A DNA stretch of 21,618 nucleotides from CAZNQW01 sp964575225 (GTDB lineage Bacteria > Chloroflexota > Anaerolineae > JAAYZQ01), in contig CAZNQW010000040.1 of assembly GCA_964575225.1 (NCBI GenBank), positions 1 to 21,618 of the forward strand. The letters run 5' to 3'. The number at the start of each line of letters is the position of its first letter. The stretch's first letter is position 1. Shown here piece by piece: positions 13,768 through 21,618 of this stretch. A program made the position numbers and the translations under genes. Under the pieces are notes generated by a model. It was not told the origin of the DNA. It saw only the letters and a list, made by a program, of their open reading frames with translations, and did no database searches.

Positions 13768-14808
13768 TCAGATCTGCGTTTTGGGCGGGGGCGGAGCGGG
13801 CTGCAAAATGGGACTGACCGACTCGGCGCGGTGGATGCAGCGGATGACCCGCGCCAACAGCGGAGCGATGGACACGACCCGCACCTTGGTGTGGGGCTGC
13901 TGCATCTCGGGCGGCACATGGATGGTGTTGCTGACCACCAACTCGGCCACCTCGTCCATCGCCGCCAGACGCTCCATGGCCGATGGCAGCAGGACGGGGT
14001 GGGTGACGCAAAAGTGAACCTCGGGCCGGGCGCCCCGCTCGATCAGGTCGCGGGCCTGTTTGAGCACGCTGCCGCTGGCCATAATGTCGTCGATAATGAT
14101 CGGGATCTTGCCCTCCACGTCGCCCACCACGTGGGTGGTGTGGACCTGGTCAACACCCTCGCGGCGTTTGTGCATCACCACCAGCGGCTTGCCCAGCCAT
14201 TCGGCATAGCGACCGGCTAACCCGGCCCTCCCCACGTCGGGCGAGACGATGACGGCATCGTCGAACCGGGGATCGGCAAAATAGGAGGCCAACACCTCCA
14301 TGGCCGACAGGGGATCGACCGGGATGTTGAAAAAGCCCTGGATGGCGCGGGCGTGGATGTCGACAAACACCACGCGGTCCACACCTAGCATCTCCAAGCA
14401 GTTGGCCACCACCCGGGCGCTGATGGCCTCCCGCCCCCGGGCCATCCGCTCCTGGCGGGCGTAGGGAAAATAGGGGATGACACAGGTGATGGTATGGGCC
14501 GAGGCACGGCGAAAGGCATCCACATACAGCAATAGCTCCATGAGGGTGTCGTTGACCGGGGCCGAACAGGGCTGGACGATAAAGATATCCTGATCGCGCA
14601 CCAGCTCGTCGATCTGGACGTGGACCTCCGAGTCGGGCAGGTGGGTGGTGGTCGAGCGGCCCACCGGCACCCCCAATTGATTGGCGATCTCCTGGGCCAG
14701 CGGCCGGTTGGCACTGCCGGAAAAGATGCGCAGCGGATGGCGGGGCGTCGCTTGTCTGCGGCGCACCAGGCGCTTGTGGTCAAAACAGCGGTCTACGGTG
14801 GGGGGCAT
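13768..14808 (-). CDS. prs: Ribose-phosphate pyrophosphokinase (PRPP synthetase), divergent
   Basis: This 346-residue protein matches PRPP synthetase, which makes phosphoribosyl pyrophosphate from ribose 5-phosphate and ATP for nucleotide, His and Trp synthesis. Conserved parts are APVNDTLMELLLYVDAFRRA (83-102), IPYFPYARQER (111-121), VDIHARAIQGFFNIPVD (149-165), and the PRPP loop IDDIMASGSV (239-248). It differs from the classic enzymes. The ATP loop reads RQERMARGRE where RQDRK-type sequence is usual. VSPDVGRAGLAGR replaces the VSPD-x-GG-x-x-RAR pattern. The PRPP loop has ASGS for TAGT. It also has about 24 extra basic N-terminal residues and a proline-rich tail. AGGAG about 9 nt upstream supports the start. 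It is the last gene of the mutL-epimerase-prs operon. Confidence 0.88.
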   Translation of the reverse strand: MPPTVDRCFDHKRLVRRRQATPRHPLRIFSGSANRPLAQEIANQLGVPVGRSTTTHLPDSEVHVQIDELVRDQDIFIVQPCSAPVNDTLMELLLYVDAFRRASAHTITCVIPYFPYARQERMARGREAISARVVANCLEMLGVDRVVFVDIHARAIQGFFNIPVDPLSAMEVLASYFADPRFDDAVIVSPDVGRAGLAGRYAEWLGKPLVVMHKRREGVDQVHTTHVVGDVEGKIPIIIDDIMASGSVLKQARDLIERGARPEVHFCVTHPVLLPSAMERLAAMDEVAELVVSNTIHVPPEMQQPHTKVRVVSIAPLLARVIRCIHRAESVSPILQPAPPPPKTQI

Positions 14809-14843
14809 GAAACCTTTCTCCTATCAGTCAGTCAGGCCTGGAC

Positions 14844-15827
14844 TCACAAATAACCATGCTCGCGAAACCAGGCCAACGCATCGCGGACGGTTTCGGCCAG
14901 AGGCCGGGTCTGAAGGCCCAGCTCAGTGCGGGCCTTTTCGGTGTTGAGCGCTCGCCACTCGCTCAAGGTCTTGAAATGTTCCAACGGCAGGGGAGGGATC
15001 AGGGGCAGGCGGCCCAGGGCCTCACCGGCGCGCACCAGGCGCTGCACCAGCGCCAGGGAAACTTGGCGGCGCGGTGGGAAGACGCCCGCCTCCTGAGCGG
15101 TCACGTCCAGGGCCTGGCGCAGTGGATAGTTGCCGCCACCCAGGATGTAGCGCCGGCCCAGGCGGCCCCGCTGCGCGGCCAGCAGGTGGCCCTGCGCCAG
15201 GTCGCGGGCATCGATGATGTTGACATCGAGGTCGAGCCAGACGGGCAGGTGGCCCTTGGCCACATTGAGCAGAATCTCCCCGGTCGCGGGCTTGGCGTCC
15301 CAGGGACCGAACACAGCCGTGGGATTGACGATGACCAGGGGCAGTCCTTGGGCAGCCGCTCGCCACGCCTCGGACTCCATCGCCCATTTGCACTCGAAAT
15401 AGGCGCTGCCGGTGCTGCCAGGCAGATAGAAATCGCCCTCGTCGGCCAGCCGGCCGGGTTCCCCCGTCGGGCCGATGGTGGTCAGGGAGCTGGTGTAGAC
15501 CAGGCGGCCGACCTCCGCCTGGCGGGCGGCCTGGAGCACATGGCGCATGCCGCTTACGGCAGCTCGCAGCGACCCGTCCCGGTCCAGAGAGTGGAGAGGA
15601 TAGTAGGCGGCTGCGTGAAAGACCAGGTCGCAGCCCTGCATGGCCGCTCGAAGCGAGGCCTCGTCGGCCAGGTCACCCACGACGCGCTCCACCGGGAGAT
15701 CGTCCAGCATCCAGGTGGGACTGGTGGGGCGGTGCAGGGCCCGCACATCCCAACCGGCATCCACGCAAGCGCGGACGATGTTGTGGCCGATGCAACCGGT
15801 GGAGCCAATGACCAAAACCTGGGGCAC
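14844..15827 (-). CDS. NAD(P)-dependent epimerase/dehydratase (extended SDR, HpnA-like)
   Basis: This 327-residue protein is an extended short-chain dehydrogenase/reductase. It has the NAD(P) motif GSTGCIG (8-14), VVGDLAD (49-55) with the usual acidic contact, TSS at 112-114, and the catalytic Tyr143-x-x-x-Lys147 (YFECK). The pattern of the first half resembles dihydroflavonol-4-reductase-like proteins and the hopanoid-associated sugar epimerase HpnA. No hopanoid gene is nearby, so the substrate remains open. The start is GTG at 15827, with AGGAGG overlapping the mutL stop codon (TAGGAGG), so translation is probably linked to mutL. The PRPP synthetase gene starts 35 nt after its stop. Confidence 0.9.
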   Translation of the reverse strand: MPQVLVIGSTGCIGHNIVRACVDAGWDVRALHRPTSPTWMLDDLPVERVVGDLADEASLRAAMQGCDLVFHAAAYYPLHSLDRDGSLRAAVSGMRHVLQAARQAEVGRLVYTSSLTTIGPTGEPGRLADEGDFYLPGSTGSAYFECKWAMESEAWRAAAQGLPLVIVNPTAVFGPWDAKPATGEILLNVAKGHLPVWLDLDVNIIDARDLAQGHLLAAQRGRLGRRYILGGGNYPLRQALDVTAQEAGVFPPRRQVSLALVQRLVRAGEALGRLPLIPPLPLEHFKTLSEWRALNTEKARTELGLQTRPLAETVRDALAWFREHGYL

Positions 15828-15842
15828 GGGGTGGGTCGCCTC

Positions 15843-17606
15843 CTAGCGCCTGCCGAACTCGCGTTCCAACTGCTCGACGGTAAAGTGAACGACGGTGGGC
15901 CGGCCGTGGGGGCAGGTGCGCGGCGAGGCGCACTGCTCCAGCTGGCGGATCAGCTCCTGCATCTCGTCGGGCGCCAGGGTCTGCCCAGCCTTGATGGCCG
16001 CCCGCTTGCACACGGTGGCGATCAGCTGCTCTTCGGCGCGGCTGGCCACCGGGTCGTCGCCCTGGCGCAGCAGCTCTAGGATGTCGACCAGGGCCGCCTC
16101 CAGGTCGGGCACCACCAGGATGGCGGGCACCGCACGCAGCAGGTAGCTGGCGCCGCCAAAGGGCTCCACCTCAAAGCCGATCTGATTGAGGGCCTCCAGA
16201 TGTTCCTCCAGCACAGCGGCCAGTTGGGGGTCGAGGTTCAGATGCAGGGGCTCGAGCAGGATCTGCGAGGCGACCGAACCGCTGTTGTGGCCGGCCATCA
16301 ACTGCTCATAGAGGACCCGCTCGTGGGCGGCGTGTTGGTCGATCAGGTACATGCCCTGGGGCCCCTCGGCCACAATGTAGGTCTGGCCCACCTGGCCCAC
16401 GACGCGCAACAGGGGCAGGCGCACCGGTCCCACCGGCTCCAGGGACACCTCGCCGGGACCCAGGTCGAATCCATCGGGCGGGCGGTAGAACTCCAAGGCC
16501 ATCTGGCTGGTGATCCCGCCCTCGGGCCGCAGCAGGCTGTTGCGGCGCTCCCAATCGGGGGAAGCCCAGGTGCGGGGCGCCTGACCGGCCGTGGGAATGG
16601 GGGCCTGGTCCAGCAACGTCCGGCGCACGGCGCGTTGCACGGCGCTGAATACCTGGTTGGCCTGGCGGAATTTGACCTCGCGCTTGGTGGGATGGACGTT
16701 GACGTCGACCTCACCGGCGGGCAGTTCGAGAAGAACGACGGCGACGGGGTGGCGGCCCACGGGCAACAGCGTGTGGTAGGCCTGGGCCACGGCATGGGCC
16801 AGGGACCGATCCTGGATCCAGCGGCGGTTGCAAAAGAGGACGATGTGGCTGCGGGTGGCGCGGTGCAGCGCAGGGACGCCCACAAAGCCGCGGACGGTCA
16901 AGCGGGCTTCGGGCGCGCCGTCCTCGGCCTCGGGCTGGATCTCGAGCATCTGCTCGGCCGTCTCCAGGCCATAGAGGGCGATCAGCACATCCAGCAGCTT
17001 GCCGTTGCCGGTGGATTGGAACAGCACGCGCCCGTCGGCCGTCAGGTGAAAGCGGATGGTGGGGTGAGCCAGGGCGTACTGGCTGACGGCAGTGTGAATG
17101 TGGCCAGTTTCGGTTTGGGGCTGGCGCAGGAATTTGAGCCGGGCGGGCACGTTGTAAAACAGGTTTTCCACGGTGAGGACCGTGCCCGCCGGACCGCCCC
17201 GGCCCTCCTGGCGGCGAATCTGGCCCCCTTCCAGGGACAGAAATTGGCCCATGGCCTGGTCGCGGGGCCGGGTGAGAAGGGTGACCTGGCTGACGGCGGC
17301 GATGGAGGCCAGCGCTTCGCCGCGGAAGCCCAGGGTGTCAATGTGGTCCAGGTCTTCGACGATGCTGAGCTTGCTGGTGGCATGGCGGGCAAAGGCCAGG
17401 ATCACCTGAGCGTCGGGGATGCCGCTGCCGTTGTCGGCCACACGGATGAGACGACGGCCGCCCTCGCGGATCTCGATGCGGATGTCGGTAGCGCCGGCGT
17501 CGATGCTATTTTCCAGTAGCTCTTTGACCACCGAGGCGGGTCGTTCGACGACCTCACCGGCGGCGATCTTGTCGGCCACGTCGGGCGGCAAAAGCCGGAT
17601 GGGCAT
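15843..17606 (-). CDS. mutL: DNA mismatch repair protein MutL (endonuclease type)
   Basis: This 587-residue protein is MutL, which couples MutS mismatch recognition to strand removal. The GHKL ATPase domain has ENSIDAGA (32-39), DNGSGI (58-63), and GFRGEAL (93-99), followed by the transducer with NVHPTKREVKF (303-313). The C-terminal domain carries the metal-dependent nicking site DQHAAHERVLYE (423-434), CKRAAIKAG (533-541) and CPHGRPT (565-571). It is therefore the endonuclease-active kind found in bacteria without MutH. Length is normal. The start at 17606 has GAGGG about 7 nt upstream and begins at the family N-terminus (IRLLPPDVADKIAAGEVVERP); the in-frame ATG at 17651 overlaps the likely -10 box. 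It heads the operon with the epimerase and prs. No mutS is present in the window. Confidence 0.97.
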   Translation of the reverse strand: MPIRLLPPDVADKIAAGEVVERPASVVKELLENSIDAGATDIRIEIREGGRRLIRVADNGSGIPDAQVILAFARHATSKLSIVEDLDHIDTLGFRGEALASIAAVSQVTLLTRPRDQAMGQFLSLEGGQIRRQEGRGGPAGTVLTVENLFYNVPARLKFLRQPQTETGHIHTAVSQYALAHPTIRFHLTADGRVLFQSTGNGKLLDVLIALYGLETAEQMLEIQPEAEDGAPEARLTVRGFVGVPALHRATRSHIVLFCNRRWIQDRSLAHAVAQAYHTLLPVGRHPVAVVLLELPAGEVDVNVHPTKREVKFRQANQVFSAVQRAVRRTLLDQAPIPTAGQAPRTWASPDWERRNSLLRPEGGITSQMALEFYRPPDGFDLGPGEVSLEPVGPVRLPLLRVVGQVGQTYIVAEGPQGMYLIDQHAAHERVLYEQLMAGHNSGSVASQILLEPLHLNLDPQLAAVLEEHLEALNQIGFEVEPFGGASYLLRAVPAILVVPDLEAALVDILELLRQGDDPVASRAEEQLIATVCKRAAIKAGQTLAPDEMQELIRQLEQCASPRTCPHGRPTVVHFTVEQLEREFGRR

Positions 17607-17649
17607 GGGGTTCCCTCTGCGCGATCCTCCAGGCATAGACTGCACACCC

Positions 17650-17679
17650 ATTGTACCACAAAGGGGGGCGCGGCGGCAA
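17650..17679 (-). promoter_or_regulatory. Probable promoter of the mutL operon
   Basis: On the minus strand TTGCCG (17679-17674) is followed by 18 nt and TACAAT (17655-17650, 5 of 6 consensus). The start site would lie about 37 nt before the mutL ATG at 17606. The -35 box is weaker than the -10 box. Confidence 0.45.
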
Positions 17680-17770
17680 ACCCTTGGCCCCGCCGGGCGG
17701 TGGCCCCCGCCTCAAACCGACGAACCCGCGCCGCACCTACCCGCAATTTCCAGCCGCCCCCTCCGCTCGC

Positions 17771-17996
17771 GCGGGATCGCCAGATCCCGCACAACTGGCA
17801 GCCACCATCGGCCTGGGTCTGGCGACCTCCGCACTGCTCGCCGCCCCCGAGACGGGGGCGGCCTCTGCCAAAGTCCTTTTGAACAAGCCGCAACCCTGGC
17901 AACCGACGCGTCACCCCCGCGAAGGCGGGGGTCCATACGCCTTGTGTCCAAGAATGGATGCTGCCTGCGGGTACGCAGGCGCTTCCGCGGGCATGA
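17771..17996. repeat. Array of REP-like hairpins upstream of mutL
   Basis: Four perfect hairpins lie in tandem. GCGGGATC/GATCCCGC with a GCCA loop is at 17771-17790. GCCGCCCCCG/CGGGGGCGGC with an AGA loop is at 17840-17862. ACCCCCGC/GCGGGGGT with a GAAG loop is at 17913-17932. GCCTGCG/CGCAGGC with a GGTA loop is at 17963-17980. The last two belong to one element that opens GTCACCCCCGCG and ends GCGGGCATGAC, with related pieces at 6151, 11068 and 13609. There is no gene here. The 838-bp gap between the divergent mutL and secreted-protein genes consists of these repeats, two promoters and the plus-strand leader. Confidence 0.7.
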
Positions 17997-18096
17997 CGTT
18001 GGGGGAAACTCGTACGAGTTGCGTGTGCTCCCGTGGAAGAGCAACCGGAGCCAACACGCGACTTTGACAGGACCCTGTGCCCAAACATCCGGGGGA

Positions 18097-18125
18097 TTGA
18101 CATCCGGTGCCATGCGTGATATACT
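18097..18125 (+). promoter_or_regulatory. Strong sigma-70 promoter of the secreted-protein gene
   Basis: TTGACA (18097-18102), 17 nt, TATACT (18120-18125, 5 of 6). Eleven of 12 consensus positions match with optimal spacing. The predicted start near 18132 gives a leader of about 310 nt to the start codon at 18445. Confidence 0.8.
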
Positions 18126-18131
18126 GGATGA

Positions 18132-18444
18132 CATAAGGGGTTCAGGGCCCCGGCCTGAGTGGGCGGCGGGCCGAGTCCACAAGAGCCCCAGGCGTTAGCC
18201 AACCGTCTCCGTATCCAAGCGCCGATCCATCACCGCGCTCTTCCTGAACCCCATCATCACCGTCAACGTAGGTCCTTCCTTCTCGCCAAAAGTTGCCATC
18301 CTGCGATCAAACACGCATCACTGCAGAACCGATCCACTCTGGCCTTTGCATCGTTTTTCGGGCCATCTCGGATACCCTCGGCCGGAACCCCTCCGGCACC
18401 AGGGACATGCGGGCGTTGATAATGCCCGCAGAAAGGAGCACGTG
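18132..18444 (+). promoter_or_regulatory. Long leader of the secreted-protein gene with hairpins next to the ribosome-binding site
   Basis: The last 65 nt hold two stem-loops: GCCGGA/TCCGGC (18381-18397) and TGCGGGC/GCCCGCA (18408-18430, 9-nt loop). The second ends directly against the ribosome-binding site AAAGGAG. The upstream part (18132-18380) has no recognised motif. The folding is direct observation; a regulatory effect on translation is inference. Confidence 0.45.
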
Positions 18445-21400
18445 ATGAACGTCCGTCGGATTCGCTTTTTGGCTGTCGTTGCCCTGCTGGCACTGCTGGC
18501 CCCCGTCGCTCCACACAGCGCGGCAGCGCCCACTGCCGCCCCCACCCAGGCCATCGATGCCGCCAGCCCCTGGGCCTGTACCCCGCCGGTCATTGACGGC
18601 CAGGCTCCCTTCTACGAATGGGGGGCCGCCCCATTTCTCGACGTGCGCCATGGGCGGATCTTTTTCATGAACGACGGCACCCACCTCTACTTTCTGTTCG
18701 ACGTGGTGGGCGACACGGTCGACGATCCCCCCGCCCCTCCGCCCACGAACGGCGACTATTTCTGGCTGTCCTTTGACATCAACCTCAACGCCGCCATCGA
18801 TCCGGGCGTGGACGTCAATTATGCCATTGCCCCCTCCCTTCCGTACCAGATCGGCCTGCAATACTACGAAGGTCCCGGCACGTGGACGGGGCTGAACCCC
18901 ACGGCCGCCCCACTGGGCGTGGGTATGCAAGCCTCCTTTGCCTCCCAGGCCCCCCATCGTATCTGGGAGCTGGCTATTCCTTTGCGCGAGATCGGAGCCG
19001 GGCCGGGCGCGGTGGTGAGTGCCGGCTTTCGCCTCTACTCCCAGAACCCCGCCTTTACCGACGACCTGCCCCCGGATTTTTTCAACGATTTCAGCGACTT
19101 GATCCAGATTGCCCTATCCGAGACCGGCTGCCAGGTGGGGATGGAGAAATCGGTCAGTGCCCACATCGCCAACCCAGGCGATATCCTCAACTACCGCATC
19201 GACTACTTTTTGCCCGGAGGCGTGTACAAGAATCTGACCATCTATGAGGCCCTGCCGCCCGGGTTGGTCTATCTGCCCGGCAGCGCCAACCCACCGGCGA
19301 TCTTTTCGGGGGGAGTGCTCATTTGGAAGCTGGGCGACGTGTCTGCATCGGGCTCGGTCACCTTCCAGGCCATGGTCGATCACAGCGCCTGCCGGGAACA
19401 AGAGGTGATCGTGGACATTGCCAATCTCTCGGCATCAGAGCCCCACCTCCTCCAGATCTCCAACCCAGCCACCACCGAAATCACTTGCCGCCCCATCGAG
19501 TTCCCCACCGATGACCCGCCCTATGCCGAGAGCGAGATCACCGTCAACCCCTATCCCTTGGTCAGGGGTCAGCCGACCATGCTTTGCACGACCATCGCCA
19601 ACACGAGCGCCATGACGCAGACGGTGAGGGTCAATTTTGAACTGGCCAACTTTGGCATCGGGCTCCGGTTTACGCCCATCGTCGCGCCCGGCAACCCCCG
19701 CGAGGTGGAGATCCCGCCGGGTGGCTCGGTGACCGTCTGCATCCAATGGGTGCCGACCACTCCAGGCCATCAGTGCATCCAGGTGGTGGTGTCGGACGTC
19801 CACGACCAGTTTCCCCCCATCCGGAGCCAGCGCAACCTGGATGTCAACGAGGTGCTGCTGCCGGGCGAGCCGTCCACGTTCCAGATTCCAGTGGGCAATC
19901 CCTCGCCCGACCCCATGAACGTGAGAATGCTCGTGCGCAACAACTGCCCCGACTGGATGGTGGAGGTCGATCCCATCTCGTTCACCCTGCCGAGCGATGC
20001 CCACCAGACGGTCTACGTCAAAGTGATGCCACCTGACACGGCGATCCTGGGCTCTGGGTGCGCCATCGACATCGAAGCCTGGGAAGTCGACCAGGCCGGC
20101 AATCTGACGCAACTGATCGGCGGCATCCGCAAGCTCGACGAGCCGCTCATCCCCCTGGGCGATCCGGGCGAGCGTCCCTTTGCCGAAAAAGAGATCCGCA
20201 TCGCCCCCTACCCGGTGATCTCGGGCAAGGCAGCCGAGGTGTGTGTCGTTCTCGAAAACGACACCGACACCGGTCAGGATGTGATGGTCGAATTCCTGAT
20301 GTCGGGCCTGGGCATCGGGCTGCCCTTTAACCGAATCGTCACCACCGGCGCCGCCAACCCACAGACGGTCCACCTGCCGCCCCACAGCACGGTGGTGGTC
20401 TGCGTCCAGTTTGTGCCCACCTCTCCCGGACACCGCTGCCTGGCCGTCAAGCTGTCGATGGCCAACGGCTATGTGACCCACAGCTACCGCAACCTGGACG
20501 TGGCCGAGCTGTTAGAACCCGGTGTGCCCGAGGAGGTGCCCATCTCCGTCGCCAACCCGACGGCGGCGATGGCCGACATGGACCTGGTGGTCGACAACAC
20601 CTGCTTGGGTTGGACGGCCTGGGTATCGCCCTCGGTGCTGCTGGACGTAGGCCCCAACAGCGCCGACGTGCGCACGGCCGTTCTGACCGTGATCCCCCCT
20701 GCCGGCCTGTTGGGGACAAACTGCTACATCGATCTGCTGGCCTACATCGACGGCCGCCTCATTGGCGGCATTCGCAAGATCGACCGCATGCCCACGGCGC
20801 CGCCCATCGATGAACCGCCTTGGGCCGAGAGGGAGATCACGGTGAGCCCCGATCCACCGGTGGCAGGCATGCCGGCGCAGATGTGCGTCCAATTCACCAA
20901 CCCCACCGCCGTGGACCAGCCGATCCAGTATTGGTTTGCCGAGGCCGACTTTGGAGCGGGCATTCCCTTCACCAACTTTGCCTTCTCCCTCGCTTCGAGC
21001 ATCCCGGCCCATGGCACGCTCACGGCCTGTGCGCCCTGGACGCCGGCCGCCACCGGCACCTTGCACCGCTGCCTCCGCGTCCAGATTCACCAGGATGGGT
21101 ACGAGGATGTCTTTTCGCAGCGCAATGTCGACTTGATCCATCTCGACCTGGGGAGGCTTCGCATACCGGATCTGTATGTCGACTTGCCGCCCTTCCTGCT
21201 CAGGAACCCGAACCCCGACCCGGTACCCATCTTCTTCCATCTGCTGCCTGTGGGACTCGTAGGTCTGGACTTTCAGGTGATGGGAGCGACGCAGAATGGA
21301 GCGTTCGCGACCCAGAACGAGTGGATGCTTGGCCCTGAAGAGATCAAGGAATTCTTTGTGCGCGTCGAGTCGACGGGGGACGCCGGGTTGGTAGGAGACC

Positions 21401-21528
21401 AGAATTACCTCGACGTGCTGCCCTATGCCAATGGGCAGGCGCTGCTCGTCGAAGGGATCCAGAGCGGGATGCGCTATCTGGTCGAGCCGTGGAGGCTCTA
21501 CCTGCCTGTGGTGCTAAAGGCGGATTAG
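18445..21528 (+). CDS. Large secreted multidomain beta-rich protein with three ~217-residue repeats
   Basis: This 1027-residue protein has a clear signal peptide (basic MNVRRIR, a hydrophobic run to about residue 21, likely cleavage near SAAA at 25-28). Residues about 45-230 look like a CBM9-type sugar-binding sandwich (PPVIDGQAPFYEWGAAPF, then a YFLFDV strand). Residues about 232-350 resemble a DUF11 domain (EKSVSAHIANPGDILNYRI). Three tandem repeats start at residues 356, 573 and 789. Each shows an AE-x-EI strand, a paired-cysteine core with GIG/GAG-x-x-F, a PGH-x-C or LHRC strand, RN-x-D, and (in repeats 1 and 2) a closing GGIRK-x-D. The C-terminus ends RLYLPVVLKAD, like tails I have seen on many Chloroflexota secreted proteins. 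ATG at 18445 (or GTG at 18442) follows AAAGGAG. The function is unknown; a cell-surface or extracellular binding role is likely. No catalytic motif is seen. Confidence 0.85.
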   Translation: MNVRRIRFLAVVALLALLAPVAPHSAAAPTAAPTQAIDAASPWACTPPVIDGQAPFYEWGAAPFLDVRHGRIFFMNDGTHLYFLFDVVGDTVDDPPAPPPTNGDYFWLSFDINLNAAIDPGVDVNYAIAPSLPYQIGLQYYEGPGTWTGLNPTAAPLGVGMQASFASQAPHRIWELAIPLREIGAGPGAVVSAGFRLYSQNPAFTDDLPPDFFNDFSDLIQIALSETGCQVGMEKSVSAHIANPGDILNYRIDYFLPGGVYKNLTIYEALPPGLVYLPGSANPPAIFSGGVLIWKLGDVSASGSVTFQAMVDHSACREQEVIVDIANLSASEPHLLQISNPATTEITCRPIEFPTDDPPYAESEITVNPYPLVRGQPTMLCTTIANTSAMTQTVRVNFELANFGIGLRFTPIVAPGNPREVEIPPGGSVTVCIQWVPTTPGHQCIQVVVSDVHDQFPPIRSQRNLDVNEVLLPGEPSTFQIPVGNPSPDPMNVRMLVRNNCPDWMVEVDPISFTLPSDAHQTVYVKVMPPDTAILGSGCAIDIEAWEVDQAGNLTQLIGGIRKLDEPLIPLGDPGERPFAEKEIRIAPYPVISGKAAEVCVVLENDTDTGQDVMVEFLMSGLGIGLPFNRIVTTGAANPQTVHLPPHSTVVVCVQFVPTSPGHRCLAVKLSMANGYVTHSYRNLDVAELLEPGVPEEVPISVANPTAAMADMDLVVDNTCLGWTAWVSPSVLLDVGPNSADVRTAVLTVIPPAGLLGTNCYIDLLAYIDGRLIGGIRKIDRMPTAPPIDEPPWAEREITVSPDPPVAGMPAQMCVQFTNPTAVDQPIQYWFAEADFGAGIPFTNFAFSLASSIPAHGTLTACAPWTPAATGTLHRCLRVQIHQDGYEDVFSQRNVDLIHLDLGRLRIPDLYVDLPPFLLRNPNPDPVPIFFHLLPVGLVGLDFQVMGATQNGAFATQNEWMLGPEEIKEFFVRVESTGDAGLVGDQNYLDVLPYANGQALLVEGIQSGMRYLVEPWRLYLPVVLKAD

Positions 21529-21552
21529 GATCGGCCGCGCCCTATCCTGTAG

Positions 21553-21573
21553 GGGCCGGTTTGAAACCGGCCC
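21553..21573. repeat. 21-nt dispersed palindrome, copy 2
   Basis: GGGCCGGTTT, G, AAACCGGCCC, identical to 7373-7393. It lies 24 nt after the secreted-protein stop in the context CCTGTAGGGG...CCCAATAGG. There is no T-run, so it is a dispersed repeat that may also cap the transcript. The last 45 bases of the window show no other feature. Confidence 0.8.
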
Positions 21574-21618
21574 AATAGGCATCAACGTAAGCCCAGTAGC
21601 TGCTGAAAGGTTGCCGGA

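Noticed and set aside
17607..18096. CRISPR array in the repeat-rich region upstream of mutL
   Set aside because: The repeats are different hairpins, not equal direct repeats with regular spacers, and no cas gene is nearby.
21553..21573. Intrinsic terminator of the secreted-protein gene
   Set aside because: The stem is perfect but no T-run follows, and an identical copy lies elsewhere in a different context, so it is listed as a repeat.

Overview
The window is a GC-rich bacterial contig end whose gene content and style suggest Chloroflexota, perhaps an Anaerolineae-like lineage. The pointers are RNase J, a CarD regulator, a cold-shock/RRM pair, a large secreted beta-rich protein ending in an R-L-Y-L-P-V-V-L-K motif, and many intergenic palindromic repeats. 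This placement is inference; no rRNA or tRNA gene is present to confirm it. Bases 1-27 are not genomic: they match the 3' end of the Illumina TruSeq adapter, so the window starts at an untrimmed assembly end.

Layout. 234-1970 (-) is an aldehyde ferredoxin oxidoreductase, preceded by a leader of about 500 nt that starts at a perfect-consensus promoter (TTGACA-17-TATAAT). Divergent from it, 2825-3499 (+) is a cold-shock protein plus RRM protein operon with its own promoter and an attenuator-like leader. 3819-6083 (+) holds RNase J (with a structured leader) and a CarD regulator. From 6287 to 13423 the minus strand carries a metabolic block. In transcription order it reads: SucC-like and SucD-like CoA ligase subunits, a single-cluster ferredoxin, (repeat-filled gap), a CitE/malyl-CoA-lyase-type enzyme, an HD-domain protein, a soluble fumarate-reductase-like flavoprotein, (repeat-filled gap), and a metallo-beta-lactamase-fold hydrolase. 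13768-17606 (-) is a compact mutL, NAD-dependent epimerase and PRPP synthetase operon. 18445-21528 (+) is a 1027-residue secreted repeat protein behind a strong promoter and a leader of about 310 nt.

How the genes may work together. The CoA ligase, CoA-ester lyase, flavoprotein and ferredoxin could form a pathway that activates a dicarboxylic acid with CoA, cleaves it, and passes electrons through a small ferredoxin. The substrate cannot be read from the sequence. Several members lack hallmarks of their textbook homologues: the covalent-FAD histidine, one ferredoxin cluster, and the SucC glycine loop. This block is the best candidate here for an undescribed pathway.

The other notable layer is non-coding: long leaders with mutually exclusive or tandem hairpins, and at least two families of dispersed palindromes, one of them in two identical copies 14 kb apart. 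No CRISPR array, insertion sequence, tRNA or rRNA was seen.
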